Assembly (NCBI RefSeq): GCF_000165735.1
Contig: NZ_GL538177.1
Location: 1-64,000, forward strand
Direction of reading: 5' to 3'
Length of the DNA: 64,000 nucleotides
Source: Megasphaera micronuciformis F0359
Lineage (GTDB): Bacteria; Bacillota; Negativicutes; Veillonellales; Megasphaeraceae
The notes beneath the pieces are model-generated. The model saw nothing but the letters and a program-made list of their open reading frames with translations. It searched no databases and was not told the origin of the DNA. Every line of letters begins with the position of its first letter. Position 1 is the first letter of the stretch. Of the stretch, positions 39,185 to 46,994 are shown piece after piece. Made by a program: the position numbers and the translations under genes.

Positions 39185-39198
39185 GTGATTTAAATCAC
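39185..39198. promoter_or_regulatory. Crp/FNR-type palindrome
   Basis: GTGATTTAAATCAC is a perfect 14-bp palindrome, close to the consensus TGTGA-N6-TCACA. It lies in the 310-bp gap upstream of the crotonase gene and beyond the adhesin terminator, roughly 160 bp upstream of the likely crotonase promoter. Confidence 0.35.
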
Positions 39199-39210
39199 AT
39201 TTATTCCGTA

Positions 39211-39242
39211 AAAGAGGAGCCTTCATCAGAAAGCTCCTCTTT
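39211..39242 (-). terminator. Terminator of the YadA-like adhesin gene
   Basis: AAAGAGGAGC and GCTCCTCTTT form a 10-bp stem with a 12-nt loop, just after the adhesin stop. Confidence 0.8.
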
Positions 39243-39247
39243 AATAA

Positions 39248-40270
39248 CTATTTTTGTAACTGTGCTACTTTAGCCTGTAGTTCTTTATTTTCTTCACGAA
39301 GTTGACGCATTTCCCGTTCCATAGCATCCATTCTTTCCGCCAAATCGGAATCCTGCCGAACGGAAGGTTCCCCTTCTTTTCCGACTCGGAAGGTAGCTCC
39401 TATATTGGCCGACAATTTGTGGCTGTCACCGAAATTCGATGCCGCTCCGAAGGAAAGCATCAAGTCACGGGACGCATTGTAAAATCCGCCCATAGCTACG
39501 GCTTTTTTCCCGTCATAGGAACCTAAGGCTGCCGCAATCTGGAATTTCGATTCACTTCCCGTGTAATCTAAAGGATGTAGTCCTGCCAGAGCTGCCGAGG
39601 CGGCACCGACATTTTTAATTTCTTTACTCAAGCCACCGGTCATATTTGCCCCGTATTGATACAGCTGATTACCTGTTACAGCATCATGAGATCCTGCAGC
39701 AATACGTCCATCCGCTACGTTAACAATCCGTCGTTGTGTCGTATCGTTGCCGACAGACACAACATTGGTTTCTGCCGCCGTACTGCCGCCGCCGATAGCA
39801 ATACTCCCGTTACCGGTGACGGAAGCATTATGCCCCATAGCCAGCCCTTCTACGGCATTAACATTGGCACCGTTACCGATAGCTGCCGCATAATCTTTCT
39901 TAGCTACCGCATTAGCCCCGAAGGCTGTACCGTTTCTACCCGTATTCGTATTTAAACCAAAGTTCGTCCGTTCGCCGCGAATGACAACACGTGCCGTATC
40001 GGGTGCACCGTTACCTAAGTTATCGGGTACATGACGTCCGCCATGTACAGGATATGAATCAGGTGCATAATTCGAATCGGGTGTCAAAAGAACACTGGCT
40101 CCTGTCGTCGCATCAACACGAGTTCTGCCGGCTGTCGCCTGACCCGGCGTCGCCTGACCGATCAAAACACTGGCTGCCGAATCTATTTGCGGCGCCGCCG
40201 CACAAACTACCCCTCCAATTACGGCACAAGCCGTAAGGGTCGCACAAATACGCATACTCTTATTTCTCAT
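39248..40270 (-). CDS. YadA-like trimeric autotransporter adhesin with C-terminal coiled coil
   Basis: A 340-residue outer-membrane protein. A signal peptide covers residues 1-25 (hydrophobic, AAA end). A conserved N-terminal region (GRTRVDATTGAS...VVIRGERTNFGLNTNT) precedes YadA head repeats (AIGNGANVNAVEGLAMGHNASVTGNGSIAIGGG), the neck NVVSVGNDTTQRRIVNVADG and the YadA anchor barrel (about 215-290, LHPLDYTGSESKFQIAAALGSY...SANIGATFRVG). Unlike classical TAAs, the barrel is not the C terminus: about 50 residues follow, ending in a strong heptad coiled coil (MDAMEREMRQLREENKELQ). Upstream there is a promoter with a Fur-box-like palindrome. A paralogue without the barrel lies next door. Confidence 0.87.
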   Translation of the reverse strand: MRNKSMRICATLTACAVIGGVVCAAAPQIDSAASVLIGQATPGQATAGRTRVDATTGASVLLTPDSNYAPDSYPVHGGRHVPDNLGNGAPDTARVVIRGERTNFGLNTNTGRNGTAFGANAVAKKDYAAAIGNGANVNAVEGLAMGHNASVTGNGSIAIGGGSTAAETNVVSVGNDTTQRRIVNVADGRIAAGSHDAVTGNQLYQYGANMTGGLSKEIKNVGAASAALAGLHPLDYTGSESKFQIAAALGSYDGKKAVAMGGFYNASRDLMLSFGAASNFGDSHKLSANIGATFRVGKEGEPSVRQDSDLAERMDAMEREMRQLREENKELQAKVAQLQK

Positions 40271-40319
40271 TACTACCCAGTCCCCTCTACTATTTGATAA
40301 GTATATACGTTATGTTTTT

Positions 40320-40347
40320 ATTTTAATACTATGATATTCATTGTCAA
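40320..40347 (-). promoter_or_regulatory. Promoter of the YadA-like adhesin
   Basis: On the minus strand TTGACA (40342-40347) and TAAAAT (40320-40325) are 16 bp apart. This gives a 5' leader of about 40 nt. Confidence 0.6.
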
Positions 40348-40351
40348 TATC
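40333..40351. promoter_or_regulatory. Candidate Fur box overlapping the adhesin -35
   Basis: GATATTCATTGTCAATATC is a 6-7-6 palindrome and agrees with the 19-bp Fur consensus GATAATGATAATCATTATC at 14 positions. It overlaps the -35 hexamer, where repressor binding would block transcription. No fur gene is in the window. Confidence 0.4.
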
Positions 40352-40366
40352 TATTTTTAGAAAAAT

Positions 40367-40391
40367 ATTTCATTCTTACTAAGAATGAAAT
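40367..40391. repeat. Inverted repeat upstream of the adhesin promoter
   Basis: ATTTCATTCTT and AAGAATGAAAT are perfect 11-bp arms around 3 nt, about 20 bp upstream of the -35. The loop is too small for a good terminator; an operator is more likely. Confidence 0.45.
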
Positions 40392-40531
40392 CGTTAATAT
40401 CTCCTCTTTATCGGCTCTTAATCGGTATCTTTTTAATTTGTTTTATTTATAACAATAATAACAGTTATCTAATTTGTTTTCATTTGAATATATTTTATAC
40501 ACATAAAATACATCTTTTGCGGCTATAAAAT

Positions 40532-40561
40532 AAAACAGCCCCCTTTTTAAGGAGGCTGTTT
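40532..40561. terminator. Orphan terminator-like hairpin
   Basis: AAAACAGCC plus CCCTT pairs with AAGG and GGCTGTTT, with T-rich flanks on both sides. No annotated gene ends here. Confidence 0.5.
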
Positions 40562-40842
40562 CTTTACCTGTACTTATATTATACCCGTCACCATACAATA
40601 TAAAATAGATGAGCTTTTGACAATTTATGAGCGCATTAAGCCTCTCATTGAACGAACGTTATGCATAAAATAATCTCTTGCATTACTTTTTACTTGTTGC
40701 ATAATCTATTTTTTCTAAATGACGAAGATATACTATGTACCTTTATTATACGTAGTCGGAAAAGGAATTATAGACAAGTCATTGGACTCATTTTGACTAA
40801 AAAAATTCAAATAGTTCAAAAAATTTGATAAACGCTTTTATG

Positions 40843-40887
40843 GAAAAAATACCCTCCCAATCGCTTATCCGATAAAGAGGGTATTTC
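40843..40887 (-). terminator. Terminator of the barrel-less YadA-like gene
   Basis: AAATACCCTC and GAGGGTATTT form a 10-bp stem with a 20-nt loop and a six-T run on the minus strand, 14 bp past the stop. Confidence 0.75.
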
Positions 40888-40900
40888 TCTTATATGAAGT

Positions 40901-41596
40901 TTACTTTCCGTTTTTTAAAGCTTCAAGAGCTTGTCTTAATGCTTCATTTTCTTTACGCAATTCCGTAACTTGCTGTGTCAACGCATACAATTGGTTGCCC
41001 GTTACGACATCATTCGAGCCGAAAGCCACGGTCCCGTCGGCAACATGGGTTATCTTACGAACTCCCTTGTCACTGCCGACGGATACGGTATTAACCGTAT
41101 CGGCAATACTACCTGCTCCGAGTGCCACACTGTTATCCGCCGTAACGGAAGCTCCATGCCCCAAAGATAATCCGTCTTCCGCCTTAACAGCCGCCTTATT
41201 GCCGAATGCCGCTGCATAGTTACCCTTAGCTTTAGCTCCCGCCCCTACAGCCGTACCGTTTTTAGACGTGTTCGTATTCAAGCCGAAGTCTGTCCGTTCA
41301 CCACGAATGACAACACGAGCCGTCGCAGGTGAATCGGGTTTCAAATTATCGGGTACTCGTCTACCGTCTCTTTCAGGATAAGAAAGAGGCCCGTAATTTT
41401 GATCAGGCGTAATCATAATACTGGCCCCTGCCGTCGCATCTACACGAACCCGTCCGGCCGCTTCCGTTCCGGTAGCCCCACCGATACTGATAACCGCACT
41501 CGGGTCGGCAAATTGAGTTCCCGCAGCCAATCCCGTAATAGCCGAAAAACAAAGACCTGCAATTAAGCCGACCGACGTTACCTTACGTAGTTTCAT
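40901..41596 (-). CDS. YadA-head-like secreted protein lacking the membrane anchor
   Basis: A 231-residue paralogue of the adjacent adhesin: signal peptide, the same RVDATAGAS...ARVVIRGERTDFGLNTNTS block, YadA head repeats and neck (NTVSVGSDKGVRKITHVADG). After VTGNQLY, where the paralogue continues into its beta-barrel anchor, it has only a short coiled coil (VTELRKENEALRQALEALK) and stops. The ATG at 41596 follows GGAGGGTG and gives a regular signal peptide; the in-frame ATG at 41623 lacks a site. It may trimerise but cannot insert by itself, so it is either released, periplasmic or held by a partner. Confidence 0.82.
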   Translation of the reverse strand: MKLRKVTSVGLIAGLCFSAITGLAAGTQFADPSAVISIGGATGTEAAGRVRVDATAGASIMITPDQNYGPLSYPERDGRRVPDNLKPDSPATARVVIRGERTDFGLNTNTSKNGTAVGAGAKAKGNYAAAFGNKAAVKAEDGLSLGHGASVTADNSVALGAGSIADTVNTVSVGSDKGVRKITHVADGTVAFGSNDVVTGNQLYALTQQVTELRKENEALRQALEALKNGK

Positions 41597-41693
41597 AACA
41601 ATCACCCTCCACTCGCTATTCATTAATTATTCTCAAGTAATTATAGCAAGTTCAGACAGCTAAATAAAGTCTGACCGGGAAAATCCGGCAAAC

Positions 41694-41739
41694 AAAAAAC
41701 CCGATGGGGCAAAGGATTCTACTTTGTCCCATCGGGTTA
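41694..41739 (-). terminator. Terminator of the CC/Se-motif gene
   Basis: AACCCGATGGG and CCCATCGGGTT, extended by inner GCAAAG/CTTTGT pairing, form a long stem. Six T follow on the minus strand, 3 bp past the TAA at 41742. Confidence 0.85.
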
Positions 41740-41741
41740 TT

Positions 41742-42101
41742 TTACGCACCCATGTCATGTATGCTAGGATTGAGTCCGCCCGGCTTGGAGTTCAGAACCA
41801 AAGCATCCTCCAATTCCAGTCGTTTAATCCAAAAAAGGGATTTAACACAGATCGTCACGACATCTTTACCAGCTACGGGACGAAGAGTCGGCGGGTACCA
41901 GACGGTAATACCGCCAAAGTCTTCATGCGGGCAATCGGGTTTTAATGAGCGGTCAACCAATTGCAGTACGGGAATATATCTACCCCCTAAGGCATCACCA
42001 ACTCAACAGTTCCCCGTATTTGATTGATAGTCGAAGCGAATAAGAATATTTTTTCCTTTTTTATTTATATAGCGCATAGCGCCGTCAGTTACGTGTATCA
42101 T
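41742..42101 (-). CDS. Putative selenoprotein, HesB-like / CC-Se motif family (in-frame UGA = Sec33)
   Basis: The reading frame opens at ATG 42101 (AAAGGAAG upstream) and runs to TAA at 41742, 119 residues, broken only by TGA at 42003-42005. The TGA directly follows a Cys codon, giving Cys32-Sec33 (NTGNC-U-VGDALGG). The N terminus (MIHVTDGAMRYINKKGKNILIRFDY) is like HesB/IscA-type and CC/Se-motif (seleno)proteins, which carry CC or CU at this point. Sequence on both sides of the TGA stays protein-like, with no frameshift. A hairpin 13 nt after the TGA is a candidate SECIS. If so, standard gene callers will report only a 72-residue fragment. The alternative is a nonsense-mutated pseudogene. 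The function of the family is unknown, perhaps redox or metal related. Confidence 0.72.
41967..41989 (-). promoter_or_regulatory. Candidate bacterial SECIS element
   Basis: UAGGG and CCC(G)UA form a 5-bp stem with a bulged G and a loop opening with GGU. It lies 13 nt downstream of the UGA at 42003-42005, the usual place for a bacterial SECIS. The stem is short, so this is tentative. Confidence 0.4.
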
Positions 42102-42114
42102 AAATGAACTTCCT

Positions 42115-42837
42115 TTAGAGAGGCTTTATTTGTTCCGCATAGTCGCGTACAAAATAGTGTTTTTTCGCCTTTACGGGAACAACTTTTGCCTTATCGTTAA
42201 GATAAACAACCAGCATGTGTTCACGTGAATCGGCGGCTACAGCGGTCAAGGGTATTTTTTCTATTTCATCCGGTGAAGAGTAGTCTCTCGCCAAGACGGT
42301 TTTTTCCGAACTCATACGTCCTACAGCCCCGTCTTTCGGGTTATAAATGTAGGCAACCGGCTTTGTTTCAAATACTTTAAGAGCTTCTTTTTTACGAATC
42401 AAAAGGGCTTCCGAGGTAGCTATAAAAACCTTGCCGGACGGCAATTCCTGTTTTACAGCAGAGTTTTCGTCAATTGCCCGTACATAAGAAAGAGGATACC
42501 CCTGTTGAACCGTAGACGGAGCCTTGGCAACTCGACCGCTAAGGGGAATGAGTTTACTACCGGGTTGCTTTGTCATATTCGCAAAAAGGGAGCTGAGCGT
42601 CGTATCACTATTGGTACCTGTAAGCACCATATCCATATAATCAGCATCGTTACTTGTAATTTTTTCCGAATCTTTAACAGATAAAGGTAATGTATCTTCA
42701 GTTCCCGACACGGTCGCCGTCATTCGGACTTGCGTCGCCGTCGTATCTGCCGCCTGAGTTTCATCGTATGTGCAAACGCCCCCGTTACAAGACGCTACTA
42801 CTACCGCTATAATCATAAATTTCGTTACCGATTTCAT
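42115..42837 (-). CDS. Secreted protein of unknown function, 240 residues
   Basis: I do not recognise a family. Residues 1-29 look like a signal peptide (KFMIIAVVVASC, with a possible lipoprotein-like VASC at 14-17). A Thr/Asp-rich low-complexity stretch (about 30-90) precedes a compact C-terminal domain (about 115-240) with FIATSEALLIRKKEALKVFETKPVAYIYNPKDGAVG and a basic end. It ends 13 bp before the selenoprotein start and has GAGGAG before its ATG, so the two are probably one transcript. Confidence 0.65.
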   Translation of the reverse strand: MKSVTKFMIIAVVVASCNGGVCTYDETQAADTTATQVRMTATVSGTEDTLPLSVKDSEKITSNDADYMDMVLTGTNSDTTLSSLFANMTKQPGSKLIPLSGRVAKAPSTVQQGYPLSYVRAIDENSAVKQELPSGKVFIATSEALLIRKKEALKVFETKPVAYIYNPKDGAVGRMSSEKTVLARDYSSPDEIEKIPLTAVAADSREHMLVVYLNDKAKVVPVKAKKHYFVRDYAEQIKPL

Positions 42838-42877
42838 ACTTAATCTCCTCTAATATTGCCGGCTATAGCCGACAACC

Positions 42878-44041
42878 TTAATACCATTCATTAATATATG
42901 TTTCCGTTCTGGGGAAAAGGCGGTCCAAGAAATCCATGTCTTCCTCTCTCGCCGTTAATTTATTATAAACGGCCAAAGACTTCGCATCAAGTGTACCGAA
43001 AACCAGAAGAGCTAACGCGCCGATAGTCATCCGTATCGTTGCCACTTCTTTTACCGATTCTACGACGGCCTGACCGTCTTTCACAGTTAAGGAAAAGGTC
43101 CCCGTATTCCAGTCGGCCAAAGGATCTTCTACAGAAAATACCGCATGTCCTTGAATTTTTTTATCGTATGATAACTTTTCCAAAGCACCTTTGACATCGA
43201 CAATACGGCCCGTCATGAAGGGTATTGTTTCATGGCCCTTTTTACCGTCCGGATAGAACCGATATGACTGGTCTTTCATTCCTTCATTCCACTGCAATTG
43301 TTCGCCTTGCGAGCGATGATTATAGAAGTACTCGAGGAGTCCTCTTTTGCCCTTATAATCGGAATATACGAATTCTCCGCATTGAATTGTCGACTCTCCC
43401 AGTTGGTAAAAAGCATAAGCAACAGGGTCCTCCCCGTCAAAAACAACACAAATATTTCCTTCCGCCAACTGTGCTTCTATATGACGACGCCACGAAGCTT
43501 CATCGCGATAGGCATAGCCGGAAAGTCCCGATGTATATGCCCGATAAACCTTATCCAAGTAAGGCCATCGATCGGCTGAATCGACAAAGGCAAAACGAAC
43601 CGTTCGATCCGTTAAGGGTCTCAAGGAGTCAAGGGGCATCGTTTCACGCCATTGATGACAATACAGCTCATAACCGTATTGTTGATAAAAACCGGCCTTA
43701 GACGGCATAAGGATATGCACAACCTGACCGCGCCGCCGCATTTCCTTCAAGGATGCGGTTAACAGCTTTCCTCCCAAACCGCTGCGGCGAGCAGCCGGAT
43801 GAGTAGCCAAGCCGACAATATAGGAAACAGGAAAACGAATACCTCGAATATTCAATTCATATTGATTCAAATGCGTCAAACATACGACAGCATCGTCCTG
43901 AATCCCCAAAAGTACGTTTTCGGGCTCATACATATTAGCAAAATACCAACGAAAGAACGGGTGTTCCTTCGGTTCGAAACAATATGCCCACAAGTCTTCC
44001 ACCACATTTCGGTCCTGCGGACCGGCCAAGCGAAATTCCAT
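42878..44041 (-). CDS. Eis-like GNAT N-acetyltransferase
   Basis: A 387-residue enzyme of the Eis type. Two GNAT folds come first (acetyl-CoA loop in GLATHPAARRSGLGGKLL, about residues 74-92) and an SCP2-like domain lies at the C terminus (about 285-385). The family acetylates amines, including aminoglycosides in mycobacteria, but most Firmicute members are uncharacterised. It lies 12 bp after the DUF2156 gene and is probably co-transcribed. The C terminus ETYINEWY is typical in ending with an aromatic residue near the active site. Confidence 0.85.
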   Translation of the reverse strand: MEFRLAGPQDRNVVEDLWAYCFEPKEHPFFRWYFANMYEPENVLLGIQDDAVVCLTHLNQYELNIRGIRFPVSYIVGLATHPAARRSGLGGKLLTASLKEMRRRGQVVHILMPSKAGFYQQYGYELYCHQWRETMPLDSLRPLTDRTVRFAFVDSADRWPYLDKVYRAYTSGLSGYAYRDEASWRRHIEAQLAEGNICVVFDGEDPVAYAFYQLGESTIQCGEFVYSDYKGKRGLLEYFYNHRSQGEQLQWNEGMKDQSYRFYPDGKKGHETIPFMTGRIVDVKGALEKLSYDKKIQGHAVFSVEDPLADWNTGTFSLTVKDGQAVVESVKEVATIRMTIGALALLVFGTLDAKSLAVYNKLTAREEDMDFLDRLFPRTETYINEWY

Positions 44042-44053
44042 ATGCGCCTCTTT

Positions 44054-44965
44054 CTATTTAGCCAACGTAACACTGAATTTTTCTACATAATGGTCGGGAT
44101 TGTATGATTCCTTTGACTGACGCAGCCCCGGAATACCCATATCCTCTTCTCTATTAATATACGTCGTATGACTCCATGCATGTACAACGAATTCATGATT
44201 AATTGCCTGATAAAGACCTCGGATATTAGGATCGCTTTTTTCAAAATGAATAATAGCCGTATCATCGTTGAGCATTTCTCCTATAGAAAAGGCGGCTATT
44301 TTATTAAAAATGCGAATGGCTCCACCCTTTGCACCTAAGGCATCCCAGTTATCAAAGATGGTTTTAATAGCTTGGCGTTCGCCTTTCATTTCATCCTCAT
44401 CTTCCGTATCGCGATCGATACGATTTTCCATCCACCGTTTGTCCGCATCCAGGCATTCTTCAAAAATATCTTCCGTAATGGGAAGATATTCATATCCCAT
44501 ATACTGGTTACGGAAATGATTCAAGTTGTTCTTTTTCTGCCGGAATTTTTTACCCGACAAGTTAATCAAATCTTGTGTCAAATAAACGTATTCATAGTTA
44601 TCACGGTCAGGCACAATCGTGTAGCAGTCAGGACACAGCATATTCAACTTGTCGACTACCGGTTGTGTAACCCCCTTCATCAAAAAAGGGTGATTATGTG
44701 CCGTAAACCATTCTTTCATTCGTTCCAAACCGGCAACGAGTCCACCATCTTTGCGCGAAAAAGGGGGCAACCAGAATTGCTGATTGCCGCGTCCCGAACG
44801 AATATACAAGACCTGATCTTCTTCAGCCCACTGGATGTCGTACGGGTATTGCCAAGCCAACAATGTCATAAAGGTAGCATCGGCCTGTTCGTACCGTTTT
44901 TCATGAAAATATGAATCCAATACGGGCTTATCGTTAATAGTAAATTCTCTAAACTGAATGATAAT
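44054..44965 (-). CDS. DUF2156 protein (phosphatidylglycerol lysyltransferase C-terminal-like)
   Basis: A roughly 303-residue cytoplasmic GNAT-fold protein of the DUF2156 family, related to the aminoacyl-transferring domain of MprF. Motifs include LSGKKFRQKKNNLNHFRN (about 150-167), AFSIGEML and HFEKSD..IRGLYQAINHEF. Only a TTG at 44920 offers a normal start, but it lacks a ribosome site and cuts off the family N terminus (FREFTINDKPVLDSYF). The frame continues upstream to AAGGAG (44971-44976), followed by ATT-ATT-ATC-ATT. The true start is therefore probably ATT at 44965 or ATC at 44962. It forms an operon with the Eis-like gene. Confidence 0.75.
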   Translation of the reverse strand: MIIQFREFTINDKPVLDSYFHEKRYEQADATFMTLLAWQYPYDIQWAEEDQVLYIRSGRGNQQFWLPPFSRKDGGLVAGLERMKEWFTAHNHPFLMKGVTQPVVDKLNMLCPDCYTIVPDRDNYEYVYLTQDLINLSGKKFRQKKNNLNHFRNQYMGYEYLPITEDIFEECLDADKRWMENRIDRDTEDEDEMKGERQAIKTIFDNWDALGAKGGAIRIFNKIAAFSIGEMLNDDTAIIHFEKSDPNIRGLYQAINHEFVVHAWSHTTYINREEDMGIPGLRQSKESYNPDHYVEKFSVTLAK

Positions 44966-45088
44966 AATCTCTCCTTGCTAAAGTGCCTGACATATAATCG
45001 ACAGGCTAAAACCGTTTGTATCGTTTCATTATAACAATCTCAGCAATTATCTGATATTCACTGTACATCAACTTCACATAATACGTTT

Positions 45089-45853
45089 CTATTTTTTCTT
45101 ACGACAACCTAAGGCATAGGATATTTCAGATGCATACTGACTCATAGTAAAAAGCATTTTTTGGCGAATAGAATCATAAAATCTCATAGACGGACCGGCT
45201 ACCGTCAACGAAGCGACCACTTGTTCTTCAAAGTTAAAAACGGGAACGGCTAAGGCAAACAGACCGTGTTCACTCTCATCTTGTGTAACTGCATATCCGT
45301 TATGCCGAATCATGGACAGTTCGCTTTCCGACAAACCGCCGTGCTTTTCACTGATGCGTTTTTGTTCGTCCTTATTAGCCCATGCAACCAACACCTTGCC
45401 TGCCGCCCCCTTATATACAGGCAACGACTCTCCCAAAGGGATGACACGGCGCAACGAATGGGTACTTTCCACGTGATCCAAACAGATACGACTGTCCCCT
45501 TCAGCAACATAAATACTGGCCGTTTCATTAAACTCTTGCTGCAATCTACGCAGATACGGTTTGGCTAAAGTCACGATATTTTCCGTCCAGTGTGAGGAAT
45601 AGCCGAGGGCTAAGGCCTTGGGTCCTAAACGATACTGCTTCGAATCTTCATTTCGAGTTAAATACTGTCGACGCTCCAACGTGTTGACAATGCGAAAGGC
45701 CGTAGAGGTATTGAGCTTCGTCATACCGGCAATCTCTTTCAAAGTCATGCCCGTATTACACTCTACAAACAAATCCAATACATCCAGACTTTTTTCCAAC
45801 GATTTTAAAAGGCTGTTTTCCCGATTCGCTTCGTAATGTCCTGTATCCTTCAT
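45089..45853 (-). CDS. IclR-family transcriptional regulator
   Basis: A 254-residue regulator. An N-terminal winged helix-turn-helix (LDLFVECNTGMTLKEIAGMTKLNTSTAFRIVNTLE, about 23-60) is followed by the IclR effector domain with KGAAGKVLVAW near 150 and VSLTVAG-like ASLTVAGPS near 220. IclR proteins usually control catabolism of an organic acid or sugar whose genes are adjacent; here the neighbour is an efflux adaptor, so the target is unclear. The ATG at 45853 is preferred to 45859 because GGAAGG is then correctly spaced. Confidence 0.9.
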   Translation of the reverse strand: MKDTGHYEANRENSLLKSLEKSLDVLDLFVECNTGMTLKEIAGMTKLNTSTAFRIVNTLERRQYLTRNEDSKQYRLGPKALALGYSSHWTENIVTLAKPYLRRLQQEFNETASIYVAEGDSRICLDHVESTHSLRRVIPLGESLPVYKGAAGKVLVAWANKDEQKRISEKHGGLSESELSMIRHNGYAVTQDESEHGLFALAVPVFNFEEQVVASLTVAGPSMRFYDSIRQKMLFTMSQYASEISYALGCRKKK

Positions 45854-45875
45854 ATACATTCCTTCCGACTGGCTC

Positions 45876-46982
45876 TTATGATGATACTTTCATTCCTATT
45901 TCCAAAGAATCCGGCGGGTCGGATACAATCGTATCCCCCTCTTTAAGGCCGCTGAGAACGATCACTCGTCCGCCTTCTTCATCTCCCGTTAAAACGGCTC
46001 TGGCATCAACGACTCCGTCACTGTTTACAACATATACGAAATCTCCGCTGTCTTTGGTTTTAACCGCCTCTTTAGGCACCGTAATCTGATTGATTTCCTG
46101 AGGTGTAGAAAGGCGAATATGGTAAAACTCTCCGGGAACGAAGAGATTTTTATTATTGTTAAACGTAATTTTTGCCAAATAGGCATTGGTAGCTCCGTCA
46201 ACTTCCGTCGACAAGAAGGTAAGTTCCCCCGCTTCTGTTTCACCTCCCGGCGTCAAGACCTGTACTTTCAAGGTCCCGGCCGTCCGTGCAGCTTGAACCG
46301 CATCGATATAGTCCTGCGGTACGGCGAAAGTGGCCACCAGTGGCGTCAACTGCTGAACTGTCGCCAACACATTTCCCGCAACGGCTACAGACGAATTTTC
46401 CGCAACAGCGGTAACCCGACCGTCGATGGGTGAATAAATAGTGGCATTACTCAGCATTTCTCTCGCTGTTTGAATCGTCTGTTGCAACTGGGCTAATTTC
46501 TCCGTATCCACAGCCGGTGTCGCCCTATACGTACCGCCACCATTTGCCCGCGACTGCATTTGATTATATTCAACACGTGAAATGGCACCCATCTGATACC
46601 ATACATCAAGCTTTGCCCGCTCTCCCGTATCGACGGCCGGAGCTTCGTATACCGGTGCCGATGATGCCGATGCCGACATAAGCTCCGCTTCAGCACTGCT
46701 TAAACTTTGTTGATACGGCGTCGGGTCGACTTGAGCTATTACTTCTCCGGCTTTAATATCTTGACCGACAACCGGGGGGGCCGACACCAATTTTCCCGAT
46801 ACTTTCGGCATAATTTCCGCCGAATGTAAGGCCGTAATATTCGCATCTAAAGTCAAAGCCACCGGATGTGGCGACTTAGTCACCTTTTCCGTCTTAGCGG
46901 AAATAGTGTTGCCGCAACCGGTTAACAAACTTACGGAAAGCAGAAAAGCTCCCAACAATCCGAATGCATGCTTCACATTCAT
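45876..46982 (-). CDS. Periplasmic adaptor (MFP/HlyD-type) lipoprotein of an efflux system
   Basis: A 368-residue membrane-fusion protein of the AcrA/MexA type. The lipobox is LLTGC (Cys23). Beta-barrel and lipoyl halves (SGKLVSAPPVVGQDIKAGEVIAQVD and IYSPIDGRVTAVAENSSVAVAGNVLATVQQ) flank a short alpha-hairpin (about 75-165), and a C-terminal beta domain ends near GLKEGDTIVSDPP. It normally bridges an RND or ABC pump to an outer-membrane channel, but no pump or TolC gene is adjacent in this window. It is followed after 22 bp by the IclR gene, which might regulate it. Confidence 0.87.
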   Translation of the reverse strand: MNVKHAFGLLGAFLLSVSLLTGCGNTISAKTEKVTKSPHPVALTLDANITALHSAEIMPKVSGKLVSAPPVVGQDIKAGEVIAQVDPTPYQQSLSSAEAELMSASASSAPVYEAPAVDTGERAKLDVWYQMGAISRVEYNQMQSRANGGGTYRATPAVDTEKLAQLQQTIQTAREMLSNATIYSPIDGRVTAVAENSSVAVAGNVLATVQQLTPLVATFAVPQDYIDAVQAARTAGTLKVQVLTPGGETEAGELTFLSTEVDGATNAYLAKITFNNNKNLFVPGEFYHIRLSTPQEINQITVPKEAVKTKDSGDFVYVVNSDGVVDARAVLTGDEEGGRVIVLSGLKEGDTIVSDPPDSLEIGMKVSS

Positions 46983-46994
46983 CCTATCGCATCC

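Larger units (their letters stand above)
40271..40900. other. 630-bp AT-rich intergenic region between the two YadA-like genes
   Basis: No open frame of useful length is seen on either strand. It holds the adhesin promoter (40320-40347), a Fur-like palindrome, an 11-bp-arm inverted repeat (40367-40391), an unassigned terminator-like hairpin (40532-40561) and the terminator of the second YadA-like gene (40843-40887). The hairpin at 40532 implies a transcript ending there, perhaps a small RNA from about 40570-40800, but I find no strong candidate. Confidence 0.6.

Noticed and set aside
41742-42101. Frameshifted or nonsense pseudogene
   Set aside because: There is no frameshift; the single TGA follows Cys in the place where the family has Cys or Sec, the gene has its own ribosome site and terminator, and the downstream part remains protein-like. 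Not fully excluded without sel genes.
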